Assembly: GCF_002160895.1 (NCBI RefSeq)
Contig: NZ_NFLL01000004.1
Coordinates: 107,020-171,019, forward strand
Length of the DNA stretch: 64,000 nt
Direction of reading: 5' to 3'
Source: Faecalibacterium sp. An122
GTDB lineage: Bacteria; Bacillota; Clostridia; Oscillospirales; Ruminococcaceae
In this document: one piece after another, positions 42,520 to 50,710 of the stretch
Layout of the letters: every line of letters begins with the position of its first letter
Numbering within the stretch: position 1 is the stretch's first letter
Notes under the pieces: model-generated
Databases searched by the model: none
Told to the model about the DNA's origin: nothing
What the model saw: only the letters and a program-made list of their open reading frames with translations
Position numbers and translations under genes: made by a program

Positions 42520-42641
42520 TGCATGAATCCTCCCTGTATGTGCAGCCCGCGTGCAGGCGGGCTGTGCGTCTGTCGCACCTTTACCTCTCAGTATACCACA
42601 AAAAGACCGGCAGGAACAAGACCAGGCTCCCGATACGCAAA

Positions 42642-42673
42642 AATACCCCGCCCGGACAGCCGGACGGGGCGGG
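42642..42673 (-). terminator. Terminator of ferredoxin gene
   Basis: On the minus strand CCCCGCCCCGTCCGG / CCGGGCGGGG is followed by TATTTTT. Confidence 0.75.
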
Positions 42674-42675
42674 GA

Positions 42676-42864
42676 TCAGTTGGTGGTCTGGATGGCGCCC
42701 ACCGGGCAGGACTCGGCGGCGCTCACCGCCTGGGGAACGTCCTCCGGGGGGATTTCGCCGGGGATGGCCACCGCCAGGGTGCCGTCCATGGAAAAGACCT
42801 CGGGGCAAAGGCCGGCGCACTGGGTGCAGCCGATGCAGAGATTGGGATCAACAGAGGCTTTCAT
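42676..42864 (-). CDS. 4Fe-4S ferredoxin
   Basis: This 62-residue protein starts at ATG 42864 behind AAAGGAGC. Cysteines in DPNLCIGCTQCAGLCPEVF and AESCPVGAI fit a single 4Fe-4S cluster of the monocluster ferredoxin type. The N-terminal sequence MKASVDPNLCIGC is typical of clostridial ferredoxins. It is a soluble low-potential electron carrier, and a separate gene with its own terminator. Confidence 0.92.
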   Translation of the reverse strand: MKASVDPNLCIGCTQCAGLCPEVFSMDGTLAVAIPGEIPPEDVPQAVSAAESCPVGAIQTTN

Positions 42865-42967
42865 GGTATCGCTCCTTTTTCGGGTGAATTTTCAAAGGGG
42901 GCGGCGGGCCGCCCTCACCCTCACAGTCTGCCCAAACCGGGCCGGTCTATACTTTCGCCCGGCGGTA

Positions 42968-42976
42968 TGCTACAAT
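42968..42976 (+). promoter_or_regulatory. Extended -10 promoter of ArsC/Spx gene
   Basis: TG-C-TACAAT at 42968-42976, 33 bp before ATG 43009. Confidence 0.55.
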
Positions 42977-43008
42977 ACAGGTATTCACACCGGAAAGGAC
43001 GGAACAGG

Positions 43009-43350
43009 ATGAACATTCAGATTTTCGGCACCACCAAGTGCTTTGACACCAAAAAGGCCCAGCGGTATTTTAAAGAGCGGGGCATCCGCTTTCAGATGAT
43101 CGATCTGAAAGAGAAGGGGATGAGCCGGGGCGAGTTTGACAACGTGGCCCGGGCGGTGGGCGGCTGGCAGAACCTGGTCAATCCCGCCGCCAAGGACAAG
43201 CAGACACTGGCCCTGCTGGACGCTTTGATCGACTGGCAGAAAGAGGACAAGCTGTTTGAAAACCAGCAGCTGCTGAAAACCCCCATTGTCCGCAACGGCC
43301 GTCAGACCACCGTGGGCTACCAGCCCGAAGTCTGGGCCAAGTGGGAGTAA
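43009..43350 (+). CDS. ArsC/Spx-family thioredoxin-fold protein
   Basis: This 113-residue protein shows the ArsC/Spx fold start IQIFGTTKCFDTKKAQRYFK, with a single Cys (residue 10) in TTKC and no CxxC. It then has FQMIDLKEKGMSRGEF and the cis-Pro strand LLKTPIVRNGRQTTVGY. Members are arsenate reductases, Spx regulators or YffB-like proteins; the active-site Arg pattern is not clear enough to choose. It starts after GGAACAGG with an extended -10 promoter. Confidence 0.83.
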   Translation: MNIQIFGTTKCFDTKKAQRYFKERGIRFQMIDLKEKGMSRGEFDNVARAVGGWQNLVNPAAKDKQTLALLDALIDWQKEDKLFENQQLLKTPIVRNGRQTTVGYQPEVWAKWE

Positions 43351-43351
43351 G

Positions 43352-44374
43352 TTAAACGGTCAGGGCGGCCAGAGCCTTCAGGAAGGCGTCCACATTGGCC
43401 TCGGGGGTGGCCCAGCTGGTCACCAGGCGGATGCAGGTGTGGTCCGCGTCGGGCTTGGAGGAGAACTCAAAGCCAAAATCCGGCTTGAGGGCCTCCACCA
43501 CCGCGTCGGGGAAGATGGGGAACTGCTGGTTGGTGATGCTGTCGCAGAAGAAGGGATAGCCCAGGGCGGCGATGCCGGCCTTGAGCTTCAGGGCCATCTG
43601 GTTGGCGTGGTCGGCCAGGGCCACATAGCGGCCCTCCTGGAACAGCTGCTCAAACTGGATGCCCAGCAGCCAGCCCTTGGCCAGCATGCCGCCCCGCTGC
43701 TTGATGTTGTAGCGGAAATCGGGCTTGAGGGCCGGGTTCAGGATCACCAGGGCCTCGCCGAACAGGGCACCGTTCTTGGTGCCGCCGATGTAAAAGGCGT
43801 CGCACAGCCGGCCCAGGTCGGTGAGGGAGGGGCCGCCGGCGGCCAGGCCGCTGGCCAGCCGGGCGCCGTCCAGGTACAGCCACAGGCCCAGCTCATCGCA
43901 GACGGCCCGCAGGGCCTCCACTTCGGCCAGGCTGTAAACGGTGCCGATCTCGGTGGTCTGGCTGATGTAGACCAGCTTGGGCTTGACCATGTGCTCGTCG
44001 GGATGGGATGCCACCGCGGTCCGGATGGCGTCGGGGGTCAGTTTGCCGTCCACGGCGGGGCAGGCGATGCACTTGTGGCCGGTGGCCTCGATGGCGCCGG
44101 TCTCATGGACGCAGATGTGGCCGCTGGCGGCGGCGATGGCCGCCTCATAGGGACGCAGGAAGGCCGCAATGGCGGTGGCGTTGGTCTGGGTGCCGCCCAC
44201 CAGCAGGTGGACGTCGGCGTCGGGACGGCCGATGGCCTGGCGGATCAGGTCATGGGCGTGGGCCGAGTGGGGGTCGGTGGAATAGCCGGGGTTCCCCTCG
44301 GTGTTGGTGGCGGCCATGGCCTCCAGAATGGAGGGATGGCAGCCCTCGCTGTAATCGTTGGTGAAACGGATCAT
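43352..44374 (-). CDS. Low-specificity threonine aldolase (PLP enzyme)
   Basis: This 340-residue protein has the beta-eliminating lyase fold: NDYSEGCHPSILEAMAATN, GGTQTNATAIAAFLRPYEA, HETGAIEATGHKC, YLDGARLASG, and the PLP Lys in FYIGGTKNGALFGEA. It cleaves L-threonine or allo-threonine to glycine and acetaldehyde. The start at 44374 has AAAGGAG upstream. It converges on the ArsC/Spx gene with only 1 bp between stops, so the two may share termination signals. Confidence 0.93.
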   Translation of the reverse strand: MIRFTNDYSEGCHPSILEAMAATNTEGNPGYSTDPHSAHAHDLIRQAIGRPDADVHLLVGGTQTNATAIAAFLRPYEAAIAAASGHICVHETGAIEATGHKCIACPAVDGKLTPDAIRTAVASHPDEHMVKPKLVYISQTTEIGTVYSLAEVEALRAVCDELGLWLYLDGARLASGLAAGGPSLTDLGRLCDAFYIGGTKNGALFGEALVILNPALKPDFRYNIKQRGGMLAKGWLLGIQFEQLFQEGRYVALADHANQMALKLKAGIAALGYPFFCDSITNQQFPIFPDAVVEALKPDFGFEFSSKPDADHTCIRLVTSWATPEANVDAFLKALAALTV

Positions 44375-44505
44375 ACGGTAACACTCCTTTTTTATGCAGT
44401 CGGCATAAGGCTATTATAGCATGCCGGGCGGCCCTGGCAAGAGGCGGCTTCGACATCATTTCACAAAATTACCATAGCCAATCTTTTGCGCCATGAGGCA
44501 CAATG

Positions 44506-44514
44506 TGCTATACT
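44506..44514 (+). promoter_or_regulatory. Extended -10 promoter
   Basis: TG-C-TATACT at 44506-44514, 76 bp upstream of ATG 44590. Confidence 0.6.
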
Positions 44515-44589
44515 ATACGGAGAGTCATTGCACAAACCGGCCCCACCGGGCCGAAAACGATTTGTTGGAAGGCAGGAGACAGACACAAC

Positions 44590-45522
44590 ATGAGAACCTA
44601 TGTCACCCCGGAGGAACACGCACGCATCCATCGCCGCCGCCGCCGTCAGGCGCTGGGCCTGGTGATGCTGGTGCTGCTGGTCATCGGGATTTTTACGGTG
44701 CTGGGGGCGGGCTACCGGCTGGTGGCCGGCCTGTTTGACAACACCGAACAGATGGAAGAATACGAGGACAAGCTGGAGGGTCTGGTGCTGTTCGACCCGC
44801 TGCCCTTCGAGGGCATCGAGAACATCGACGACCTGACCCTGCGTGAGGCCGCCGTCTGGGGCTGCATCTACAGCATCCAGGAGACCCAGGGCAACTTTGA
44901 CAACTACGCCCACGACCCCACCACCGAACAGCTGCTGCTGCCGGCGGTGGAGGTGGACGCCTATCTGGCCCGGCTGGTGGGCCCCTCCTTCCAGCTGACC
45001 CACCGCAGCTTTGACATGGACGACATGACCATCGTCTTTGACGAGGCCACCCAGTGCTACAGCATCCCGGTCACCGGCGGCGTGGGCTACTATCGCGCCG
45101 ACGTGGTCAAGATATTCAAGGAGGACGGCAAGCTCCACGTCACCGTGGGCTATATCCCCACCAGCACCCAGGACGACCTCATCAGCACCCAGTCCGACAC
45201 CCCCACCAAATATATGGACTATATCTTTGAGCGGACCAGCGGCAGCTGGTACCTCACCGGCCTGACCGAGAGCGCCACCAAGCCCGAACAGGCAGCCTCC
45301 TCCCAGGCGGCCAACTCGGTGGTGATGATGGACCCCGAACAGCTTCAGGACGCCATCCGCTCGGGGGTCAACCCCAACGCCGATTCTAGCAGTTCCGCGT
45401 CCAGCGGGGCCGCATCCAGTGAAGCGGCGTCCAGCGAGGCCGCCAGCAGCGAAGCCGCCGCCAGCAGTGAGGCCGCTTCCAGCGCCGGCAGCGAGGCTGC
45501 CTCCACTGACGCAGCCGCCTGA
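44590..45522 (+). CDS. Membrane-anchored protein with Ser/Ala-rich tail, unknown function
   Basis: This 310-residue protein has an Arg-rich cytoplasmic start (HARIHRRRRRQALG), one TM helix (residues 20-45) and an extracellular domain of about 200 residues (TLREAAVWGCIYSIQETQGN, VDAYLARLVGPSFQLTHRSF, YSIPVTGGVGYYRADVVKIF, SGSWYLTGL) that looks NTF2/DUF4829-like. The tail of about 50 residues is built from SSEAAS repeats, probably an unstructured surface stalk. No family can be named with confidence. It is monocistronic, with an extended -10 promoter and a terminator at 45563. Confidence 0.75.
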   Translation: MRTYVTPEEHARIHRRRRRQALGLVMLVLLVIGIFTVLGAGYRLVAGLFDNTEQMEEYEDKLEGLVLFDPLPFEGIENIDDLTLREAAVWGCIYSIQETQGNFDNYAHDPTTEQLLLPAVEVDAYLARLVGPSFQLTHRSFDMDDMTIVFDEATQCYSIPVTGGVGYYRADVVKIFKEDGKLHVTVGYIPTSTQDDLISTQSDTPTKYMDYIFERTSGSWYLTGLTESATKPEQAASSQAANSVVMMDPEQLQDAIRSGVNPNADSSSSASSGAASSEAASSEAASSEAAASSEAASSAGSEAASTDAAA

Positions 45523-45562
45523 CCCCAAACAACCGAAACACCCCGGGCCCCGGCCCGGTGAA

Positions 45563-45607
45563 ACAAAAAAGACGCTCTGCCGAAAGATGGCGGAGCGTCT
45601 TTTTTGT
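45563..45607. terminator. Bidirectional terminator
   Basis: AAAAAAGACGCTCTGCC / GGCGGAGCGTCTTTTTT, serving the convergent membrane protein and glycosyltransferase genes. Confidence 0.92.
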
Positions 45608-45617
45608 GGAAAGGGGA

Positions 45618-46616
45618 TTATTTCAGGTCGAAGCGGACCACCACCAGCCGGTACCACAGATAGGGCACCATGTTCCAGATCATCCACAGTTCCATCAGCA
45701 GGTAGTGGGGCAGGTCCCGCAGGCGGAAAGGCCGCTTGCCCAGCCGGCCCTCCCGGAGAATCGCAAAGGCCTCGTGCATTCCCTTGTCCCAGGCGTCCCC
45801 AAAGCCCTGTTTGTGGAACTTATAATATTTCAGCAGGTAGCCCGCCAGCAGGGGCAGGGCGTTGACCAAAAGCATCAGGGCGGGCTCGTTTTTGAGGGGG
45901 AGAAGGATGCTGTTGCGGCCGCTCTGCTGGCTCTTGAAGGCATTGTACCGCACCGCGCCGGTGCTGGCGCCGCAGATGTGGTAGCAGCGGGCCGCGGGGC
46001 ACAGGATGTTCTTGTAGCCGGTATTGTTGGCCCGCCAGCTCAGGTCCACGTCCTCGAAGTAGGCGAAAAAGTTCTCGTCAAAGCCGCCGATCTCGTCCAG
46101 GATGCTCTTGCGGTAGAGGGCCGCGCCGCCGCAGGCCGAGAAAATCCGTTTCTGTCTGGTGTAGCGGCTGGCGCGGCGGCCGTCGCCGGTCTTGCAGGCA
46201 AAGCCCATCCAGGTGACGTAGTCGCCGGCGTCGTCGGCCAGTTCCCGGTCAAAGTGGCGGATCATCAGGCTCTGGACCGCGAAAATCCGGCGGTCGCTGT
46301 CCGCCGCACGGATCAGCTCGGCCAGCCACTGGGGCTCGGCGAAGGCGTCGTTGTTGAACAGCACCACATATTCGCTCTGGGCCCGGGCAATGCCCTGGTT
46401 CACCGCGTGGGAAAAACCGGTGTTGTGGCCGTTTTCGATCAGGGTAAAGTTGGGCCGGCTGCAATAGCTGCGGGCCTGGTCCAGGCTTTCGTCGGTGGAA
46501 CCGTTGTCCACCACAATGAGTTCAAAGTCCTGCTCGGTCTGGGCGTAGATGGATTCGATGGAATCTTTCAGCCAGCCTTTGCCGTTGATGTTGGGGATGA
46601 CGATGGTTGCTTTCAT
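45618..46616 (-). CDS. Family 2 glycosyltransferase
   Basis: This 332-residue protein has a GT-A fold: ATIVIPNINGKGWLKDSI, ELIVVDNGSTDESLD, VLFNNDAF (DxD-like), and GFDENFFAYFEDVDLSWRA (the catalytic ED). It resembles rhamnosyl- or other cell-surface polysaccharide transferases. The C-terminal hydrophobic stretch (YLLMELWMIWNMVPYLW) suggests membrane association. ATG 46616 is chosen for the CAGGAG site. No other glycan genes are adjacent. Confidence 0.9.
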   Translation of the reverse strand: MKATIVIPNINGKGWLKDSIESIYAQTEQDFELIVVDNGSTDESLDQARSYCSRPNFTLIENGHNTGFSHAVNQGIARAQSEYVVLFNNDAFAEPQWLAELIRAADSDRRIFAVQSLMIRHFDRELADDAGDYVTWMGFACKTGDGRRASRYTRQKRIFSACGGAALYRKSILDEIGGFDENFFAYFEDVDLSWRANNTGYKNILCPAARCYHICGASTGAVRYNAFKSQQSGRNSILLPLKNEPALMLLVNALPLLAGYLLKYYKFHKQGFGDAWDKGMHEAFAILREGRLGKRPFRLRDLPHYLLMELWMIWNMVPYLWYRLVVVRFDLK

Positions 46617-46704
46617 GGGCCGCTCCTGTTTCCGGGGCCGCGGGGGCGGCCGGGTCTTGTCACACAATCAAACTACATTATAGCACACTTTCCCCATAAA
46701 AAAC

Positions 46705-46910
46705 ACCTGCTTTTCTGAAGAAAAGCAGGCAAGTTCCTTTTTCGAGAAAAAGGAACCAAAAAGTTTTCACCTGGTACCGCTGACTGCTGTAATCTTCACC
46801 AGGCCCTGCCGGCGGTAAGGTTCCAGCCTCTTTAGAAGGCTCCCGGCCTGCGGCCCGATGCGATGCAAAGCCCGTTTTAGCCCACTTTCCTCATTTGGTA
46901 CGTGCTGAAA
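46705..46910. repeat. Hairpin-rich intergenic repeat, inverted copy
   Basis: Two hairpins (CCTGCTTTTCTGAAGAAAAGCAGG and TTCCTTTTTCGAGAAAAAGGAA) are followed by the reverse complement of the GGTACC/CAGCAGTCAGCGG and GGGCCGCAGGCC modules seen at 38.4 and 55.9 kb. No gene is present. Confidence 0.8.
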
Positions 46911-46921
46911 AAACAACAACA

Positions 46922-46952
46922 AAACCCCCGCCTCTTTTTGAGAAGCGGGGGA
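46922..46952 (-). terminator. Terminator of GLUG lipoprotein gene
   Basis: On the minus strand CCCCCGCTTCTC-AAAAA-GAGGCGGGGG is followed by TTTTGTTG. Confidence 0.9.
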
Positions 46953-46960
46953 AAGGGAGG

Positions 46961-48646
46961 TTAGTTCAGAGTAGGATAGGGGCCATTATTGGTCCAAGCG
47001 TTGCCGTTTTCATTCATAATGGATACAACGGTGGACCATGTAATTTCCTGACCCTGACCATCCAGGTCGCCTACCTTATGGGTGTCATTGAGGCCCGTGC
47101 TGCTGGAGCCGCAACCGTTGGTTATAGTTCCACTCCAATAGCATTCTTTTATGGTGCTCTTGGTATAGCCCACGATGCCGCCGATGCGTTCGGGGGGGCC
47201 GCTGATCGTATCATCTGCAGAGAAGCAGGCGGTGATCTTGCCAGTGTTTACATAACCAGCGACGCCGCCGGCGGCGGGCTGGCCGTCTTCTTGTGTTGTA
47301 GCAGACTGAATTGTATTGCCAGCGCTGCCACAGGCAATCATGGTGGCATCCATAATGTTCCCTACAACGCCTCCAACACGGCCCCATTCAATAGTGGCTT
47401 TAATAGTGTTGTTATTTACAAAGCAGTTTTTTATCGTGGACCAGCCCTGTGAGCCTGCGATGCCGCCGGCATAGCCATACGAGCTGTTGGTCTTGATGTT
47501 GCTGTTGGAAACGGTGCATCCCTCAATGCAGTTGTCTGTACCATTGTGAATGCCCGCAATGCCGCCGGCTGTATCACCCACAACGCTAGTCTGGGATACA
47601 GTACAATTCACGATGCGACTGTTGCCTTTGATGGGTTCACTCTGGATACAGCCCACAATGCCGCCGGCAGTGCCTTGATTGTCGTTGCGCTCAGCCATGA
47701 TCTCGCCGCCTGAAACAGTACAATCCTCGATCTGGCTGCCTATAATAAATGCTGCAATGCCGCCGGCGTGGTAGCCAGAGGTGACATTTTCCACCTCTAC
47801 ATCCAAGCTTTTGACCGTGCCGCCCTGGATATAGCCGAACAGACCGGCATATTGTGTATCCGAAGTCCGAAGCCCGGAGATTTTATGTCCCTGGCCGTCA
47901 AAGGTGCCGGTATAAGCATTTGATTGGCTGTTGCCGATAGGAATCCAAGTGCCGTCGAGGGCGACATCCTCATCCAGAGTGATATTGACGGAAAGAATGG
48001 TATTTGCCTCGGGCCAGTTCAAATCTTCGACCAGCTTTTGCAGACCTTCCGAGGTATTGATGGTGTAGTTTTGATCGTCTACCTTGGTATAAGGATCTTT
48101 TGACGGAGCAGGCTCATCATCTTCGTCCTCGTCGTTGTCGTCGGGCTCATCCTTGTCGTGGCTGCCTGCCTTGAGCACCTCCACATCCACCGCGATGTAA
48201 TAGCCGTTCTCGGCCTCGATCATGGAGACATGGGCGCGGTAGCTGCCGTCATCGGGCAGGGAGGAAAAGACTCGGTTCCACTCGGTGAAGGCCGACCGGG
48301 CTGCGGCGTCGGGGTCGCTGCCGGCCTGGAAGGTGAGGGTCACGCCGTGCTGGCCCTGCTGGCGGTCCCCCAGATTGTTAAAGGTGATGCTGCCGCCGGA
48401 CAGGTTCAGGTTGTTCACCAGCCGGGTGAGGATTTCCTCCTCGGTACCGCCCTCGGCGGCCGCCTTTTTCAGGGCGGCGGTGAGCTCGGGGTCCACCTCC
48501 ACTGTGACGTTGTTGTACTGGCCGCTGAGCAGGTCGGCGATCACCTGGGACAGGGCCCTGCTGCCATTGCCGCAGCCGGTCAGCAGCAGGCTCAGCGCCA
48601 GCGCCGCCGACACCAGCAGCGCCGTCAGCTTTTTCATACAGGTCAT
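46961..48646 (-). CDS. Surface lipoprotein with GLUG repeats
   Basis: This 561-residue protein has a lipoprotein signal (MKKLTALLVSAALALSLLLT then GCGNGS). An N-terminal domain (residues 30-165) is followed by an acidic linker (DEPDDNDEDEDDEPAPS), and a C-terminal half of GLUG-type beta-helix repeats has G-GGI(A/V)G strings (AGGIAAFIIGSQIEDCTVSG, AGGIVGCIQ, AGGIAGIHN, VGGVVGNI, IGGIVGY). GLUG proteins are adhesins or matrix-binding surface proteins. ATG 48646 is preferred for AGGAGG 5 nt upstream. The repeat half is visibly less GC-rich than the rest, suggesting a mosaic gene. Confidence 0.85.
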   Translation of the reverse strand: MTCMKKLTALLVSAALALSLLLTGCGNGSRALSQVIADLLSGQYNNVTVEVDPELTAALKKAAAEGGTEEEILTRLVNNLNLSGGSITFNNLGDRQQGQHGVTLTFQAGSDPDAAARSAFTEWNRVFSSLPDDGSYRAHVSMIEAENGYYIAVDVEVLKAGSHDKDEPDDNDEDEDDEPAPSKDPYTKVDDQNYTINTSEGLQKLVEDLNWPEANTILSVNITLDEDVALDGTWIPIGNSQSNAYTGTFDGQGHKISGLRTSDTQYAGLFGYIQGGTVKSLDVEVENVTSGYHAGGIAAFIIGSQIEDCTVSGGEIMAERNDNQGTAGGIVGCIQSEPIKGNSRIVNCTVSQTSVVGDTAGGIAGIHNGTDNCIEGCTVSNSNIKTNSSYGYAGGIAGSQGWSTIKNCFVNNNTIKATIEWGRVGGVVGNIMDATMIACGSAGNTIQSATTQEDGQPAAGGVAGYVNTGKITACFSADDTISGPPERIGGIVGYTKSTIKECYWSGTITNGCGSSSTGLNDTHKVGDLDGQGQEITWSTVVSIMNENGNAWTNNGPYPTLN

Positions 48647-48676
48647 GGGTTCCTCCTTTGGTTTGCGTCCGAAAAG

Positions 48677-48818
48677 GTGTACTTTTCCGGATGGCCTCTT
48701 AAATCCGGTCTAATACTTTGGTATAATTGATGCTCCGCCCAATTTTTGGTATAATAAATTTCACAAAAAGCACAAAAACCCCCGTCCGGAAAAGTACACT
48801 TTCCCGGACGGGGGTTTC
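48677..48818. repeat. Inverted 14-bp repeat pair and terminator-like hairpin
   Basis: GTGTACTTTTCCGG (48677-48690) and its complement CCGGAAAAGTACAC (48786-48799) flank two TATAAT boxes (48722 and 48750). TTGATG lies 17 bp before the second box. The right copy is inside a strong hairpin (CCCCCGTCCGG / CCGGACGGGGG, 48778-48813). This is the region between the GLUG and DUF4358 genes; no gene is seen. Confidence 0.6.
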
Positions 48819-48919
48819 GCTGTGTACCATGCACTTTCCGGGTGTTCGGCACTTCCGCAGAGTCTTTACACCACTCTTGCGCTTAGCCCATTTTCACCAG
48901 GGCGAACCCTGCCGGCACA

Positions 48920-48951
48920 CAAAAAAGCCCGCAGCACAAAGCTGCGGGCCG
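48920..48951 (-). terminator. Terminator of DUF4358 gene
   Basis: On the minus strand GGCCCGCAGC-TTTGT-GCTGCGGGCTTTTTT. Confidence 0.88.
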
Positions 48952-48994
48952 GAAAAGGGAGAGGGGGACTCCCGGAGAGGTCAAGGGGTCAGGT

Positions 48995-49558
48995 TCAGGC
49001 GGCCAGAGCGTCCTGGATGGAGGTCAGGACGGCGTCGGAATCCTCACAGCAGACCAGGACCACCTCGCCGGAGGGGACGGTGGTGACGGTGGCTGCCTTG
49101 GCGATCTCGTACTGGTCGGCCAGGTAGTTCTGCATCGACTTCTGCTGGCTGGTGACGTAGTCCTCCAGGGCCTGCTTGACGGTGTCGGTCTTGCCCTCGG
49201 CGGGCTTGACGATGGCCACCGCATAGCTGCGGACGTTCATCAGGGACACCGAGGCCGACAGGCTCTCATAGTCGCCCTCCGACAGGCCCAGCATGGGCAG
49301 GATGAAGTTTTCGGCCTGGGCCTGCAGGTCCTCGGTGGTGGCCTCCTCGCTGTAGCCGTCGGTGGCGGAGAAGTTGCCGTCCTTGTCGATATTGAGGATC
49401 AGCATATTCTCGTTGTCCTCGTCGCTGCGGGCGTCGTGGATGATCTGGCTGTAATCCTTGGGCTCCGAAGCGGTGGAGGAGGAGGAGCTGGCGCCGCAGG
49501 CGGCAAAGGCAAACAGGGCCATGGAAGCGGCAACAGCGGCAATCAGAATCTTTTTCAT
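48995..49558 (-). CDS. DUF4358-type lipoprotein
   Basis: This 187-residue protein starts at ATG 49558 after GGAAATAAAGAC. It has a lipobox FAFAACG (Cys 21) followed by a Ser-rich spacer. The domain shows the DUF4358 pattern (MLGLSEGDYESLSASVSLMN, VRSYAVAIVKPAEGKTDTVK, QKSMQNYLADQYEIAKAA, VVLVCCED). It is a surface lipoprotein of unknown role, monocistronic. Confidence 0.8.
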   Translation of the reverse strand: MKKILIAAVAASMALFAFAACGASSSSSTASEPKDYSQIIHDARSDEDNENMLILNIDKDGNFSATDGYSEEATTEDLQAQAENFILPMLGLSEGDYESLSASVSLMNVRSYAVAIVKPAEGKTDTVKQALEDYVTSQQKSMQNYLADQYEIAKAATVTTVPSGEVVLVCCEDSDAVLTSIQDALAA

Positions 49559-49764
49559 AAGTCTTTATTTCCTTTCATGTTAAAACGGTTTGATTGAAAC
49601 ACAGGGGAGCGGTGCTTTCCCACAGGATGGGCCGTCCGGGGGCATTTTATGCGCCCCGCAAGTCCCCTGTGAAGTCCTGTCACATGCTATACGAACAGCC
49701 CCGGGGGAAAATTGCGGTCGTTCAAAAAGGGTTTACAATTTCTTACAAACCCCGCCCCCGCCGG

Positions 49765-49815
49765 CAAAAAAAGACCCCCTCCGCCCCTTGCGGGGCCGGA
49801 AGAGGTCCTTGAAAA
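49765..49815 (-). terminator. Terminator of Lrp gene
   Basis: On the minus strand AAGGACCTCTTCCGGCCCC / GGGGCGGAGGGGGTC is followed by TTTTTTT. Confidence 0.8.
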
Positions 49816-49836
49816 CGACTCGAAAAATCCGGCGGG

Positions 49837-50277
49837 TTACAGCTGCAGGGATTCCAGCGGGCCGTGATCCACCGGGGTGGACAGAATGATCTGGGTGCAG
49901 GTGCTGCCCAGCTTCTGGAACTGGAGAATCAGCTGTTCCAGCTGCATCATGCTGCCGCAGCTGACCTTGATGAGGAAGGTATACTCTCCGGTGACGTGAT
50001 AGCACTGGAGCACCTCTTTGCTGTTCTGCAGCAGGCTGAGCAGACCTTCCCGCTCCGACGGCGCCACCGACAGGCTGATGAGGGCATCCACATACAGACG
50101 GTTGGCGGGGCGGTTCAGGACCACAGTATAGCCCCCGATGATCCCGTCGGATTCCAGCTTGTGAATCCGGCTGGAAACCGCCGGGCTGGTGAGGGAGACG
50201 TGCTCCGCGATTTCCTTGACGGGCATCCGCGCATTGCGTGCCAGAAGGGAGAGGATCTTACGGTCCAAATCATCCAT
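49837..50277 (-). CDS. Lrp/AsnC-family transcriptional regulator
   Basis: This 146-residue protein has the Lrp helix-turn-helix (LDRKILSLLARNARMPVKEI then VSLTSPAVSSRIHKLE) and a RAM/AsnC ligand domain (IGGYTVVLNRPANRLYVDAL, VTGEYTFLIKVSC, STCTQIILSTPVDHGPL). It regulates amino-acid or related metabolism in response to a small ligand not predictable here. The upstream region (50278-50470) is AT-rich and probably contains its own binding sites. Confidence 0.92.
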   Translation of the reverse strand: MDDLDRKILSLLARNARMPVKEIAEHVSLTSPAVSSRIHKLESDGIIGGYTVVLNRPANRLYVDALISLSVAPSEREGLLSLLQNSKEVLQCYHVTGEYTFLIKVSCGSMMQLEQLILQFQKLGSTCTQIILSTPVDHGPLESLQL

Positions 50278-50472
50278 GGTTCGATTACCTCCATCGATCT
50301 ATTCCCGGTGAATTCCGGTGAAATAGATAAAATTTTCTTTTAATAAAGTTTTCAGTTGTAAAAAATCACAAACTTGGGCAAAAATGTGAAACAGTCTGAT
50401 TCCAGGTTTAATTATATAAAGTTTTACCGAAAAAGTAAAGTGAAATGATAAGGCATTTTGAAAATTTACAAT
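50278..50472. other. AT-rich intergenic region upstream of Lrp gene
   Basis: This stretch is clearly more AT-rich than the rest of the window and contains no gene. It should hold the minus-strand promoter and operators of the Lrp gene; I could not pick one box with confidence. Confidence 0.4.
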
Positions 50473-50500
50473 TTGACAATAAATCGGATTTGGGTATAAT
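50473..50500 (+). promoter_or_regulatory. Consensus promoter without a downstream protein gene
   Basis: A perfect TTGACA (50473-50478), a 16-bp spacer and a perfect TATAAT (50495-50500). The next plus-strand gene is more than 2 kb away. Confidence 0.85.
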
Positions 50501-50506
50501 ACAAAT

Positions 50507-50618
50507 CACAGGGCCGCGCTGCGCCGTGGTGCGCGCCGGGCCGTTCCAATGAGATTTACTGCTTTATATACTTTCCCACCCCTCTATACACAAAAACCCG
50601 CTGCCAGGCGGGTTTTTG
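50507..50618 (+). ncRNA. Candidate small RNA, about 112 nt
   Basis: The transcript predicted from the consensus promoter starts near 50507 and ends at a terminator hairpin, AAAAACCCGC-TGCCAG-GCGGGTTTTT (50592-50617). Its 5' part is GC-rich and self-complementary (GCGCTGCGCC-GTG-GTGCGCGC). The 3' part before the terminator is pyrimidine-rich and single-stranded. A possible ORF starting at ATG 50549 lacks a ribosome site and runs into the terminator. No known RNA family is recognised. Confidence 0.55.
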
Positions 50619-50651
50619 TGTTATACGGGGGTTTTCTGACGGTGGAAAACG

Positions 50652-50695
50652 AAACAGCTCCCTCGCCCGGGATGACGGGCAGGGGAGCTGTTTTT
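50652..50695. terminator. Bidirectional terminator, end of hflX
   Basis: AAACAGCTCCCTCGCCCG / CGGGCAGGGGAGCTGTTTTT. Confidence 0.88.
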
Positions 50696-50710
50696 GATTG
50701 CAGGGAAATC

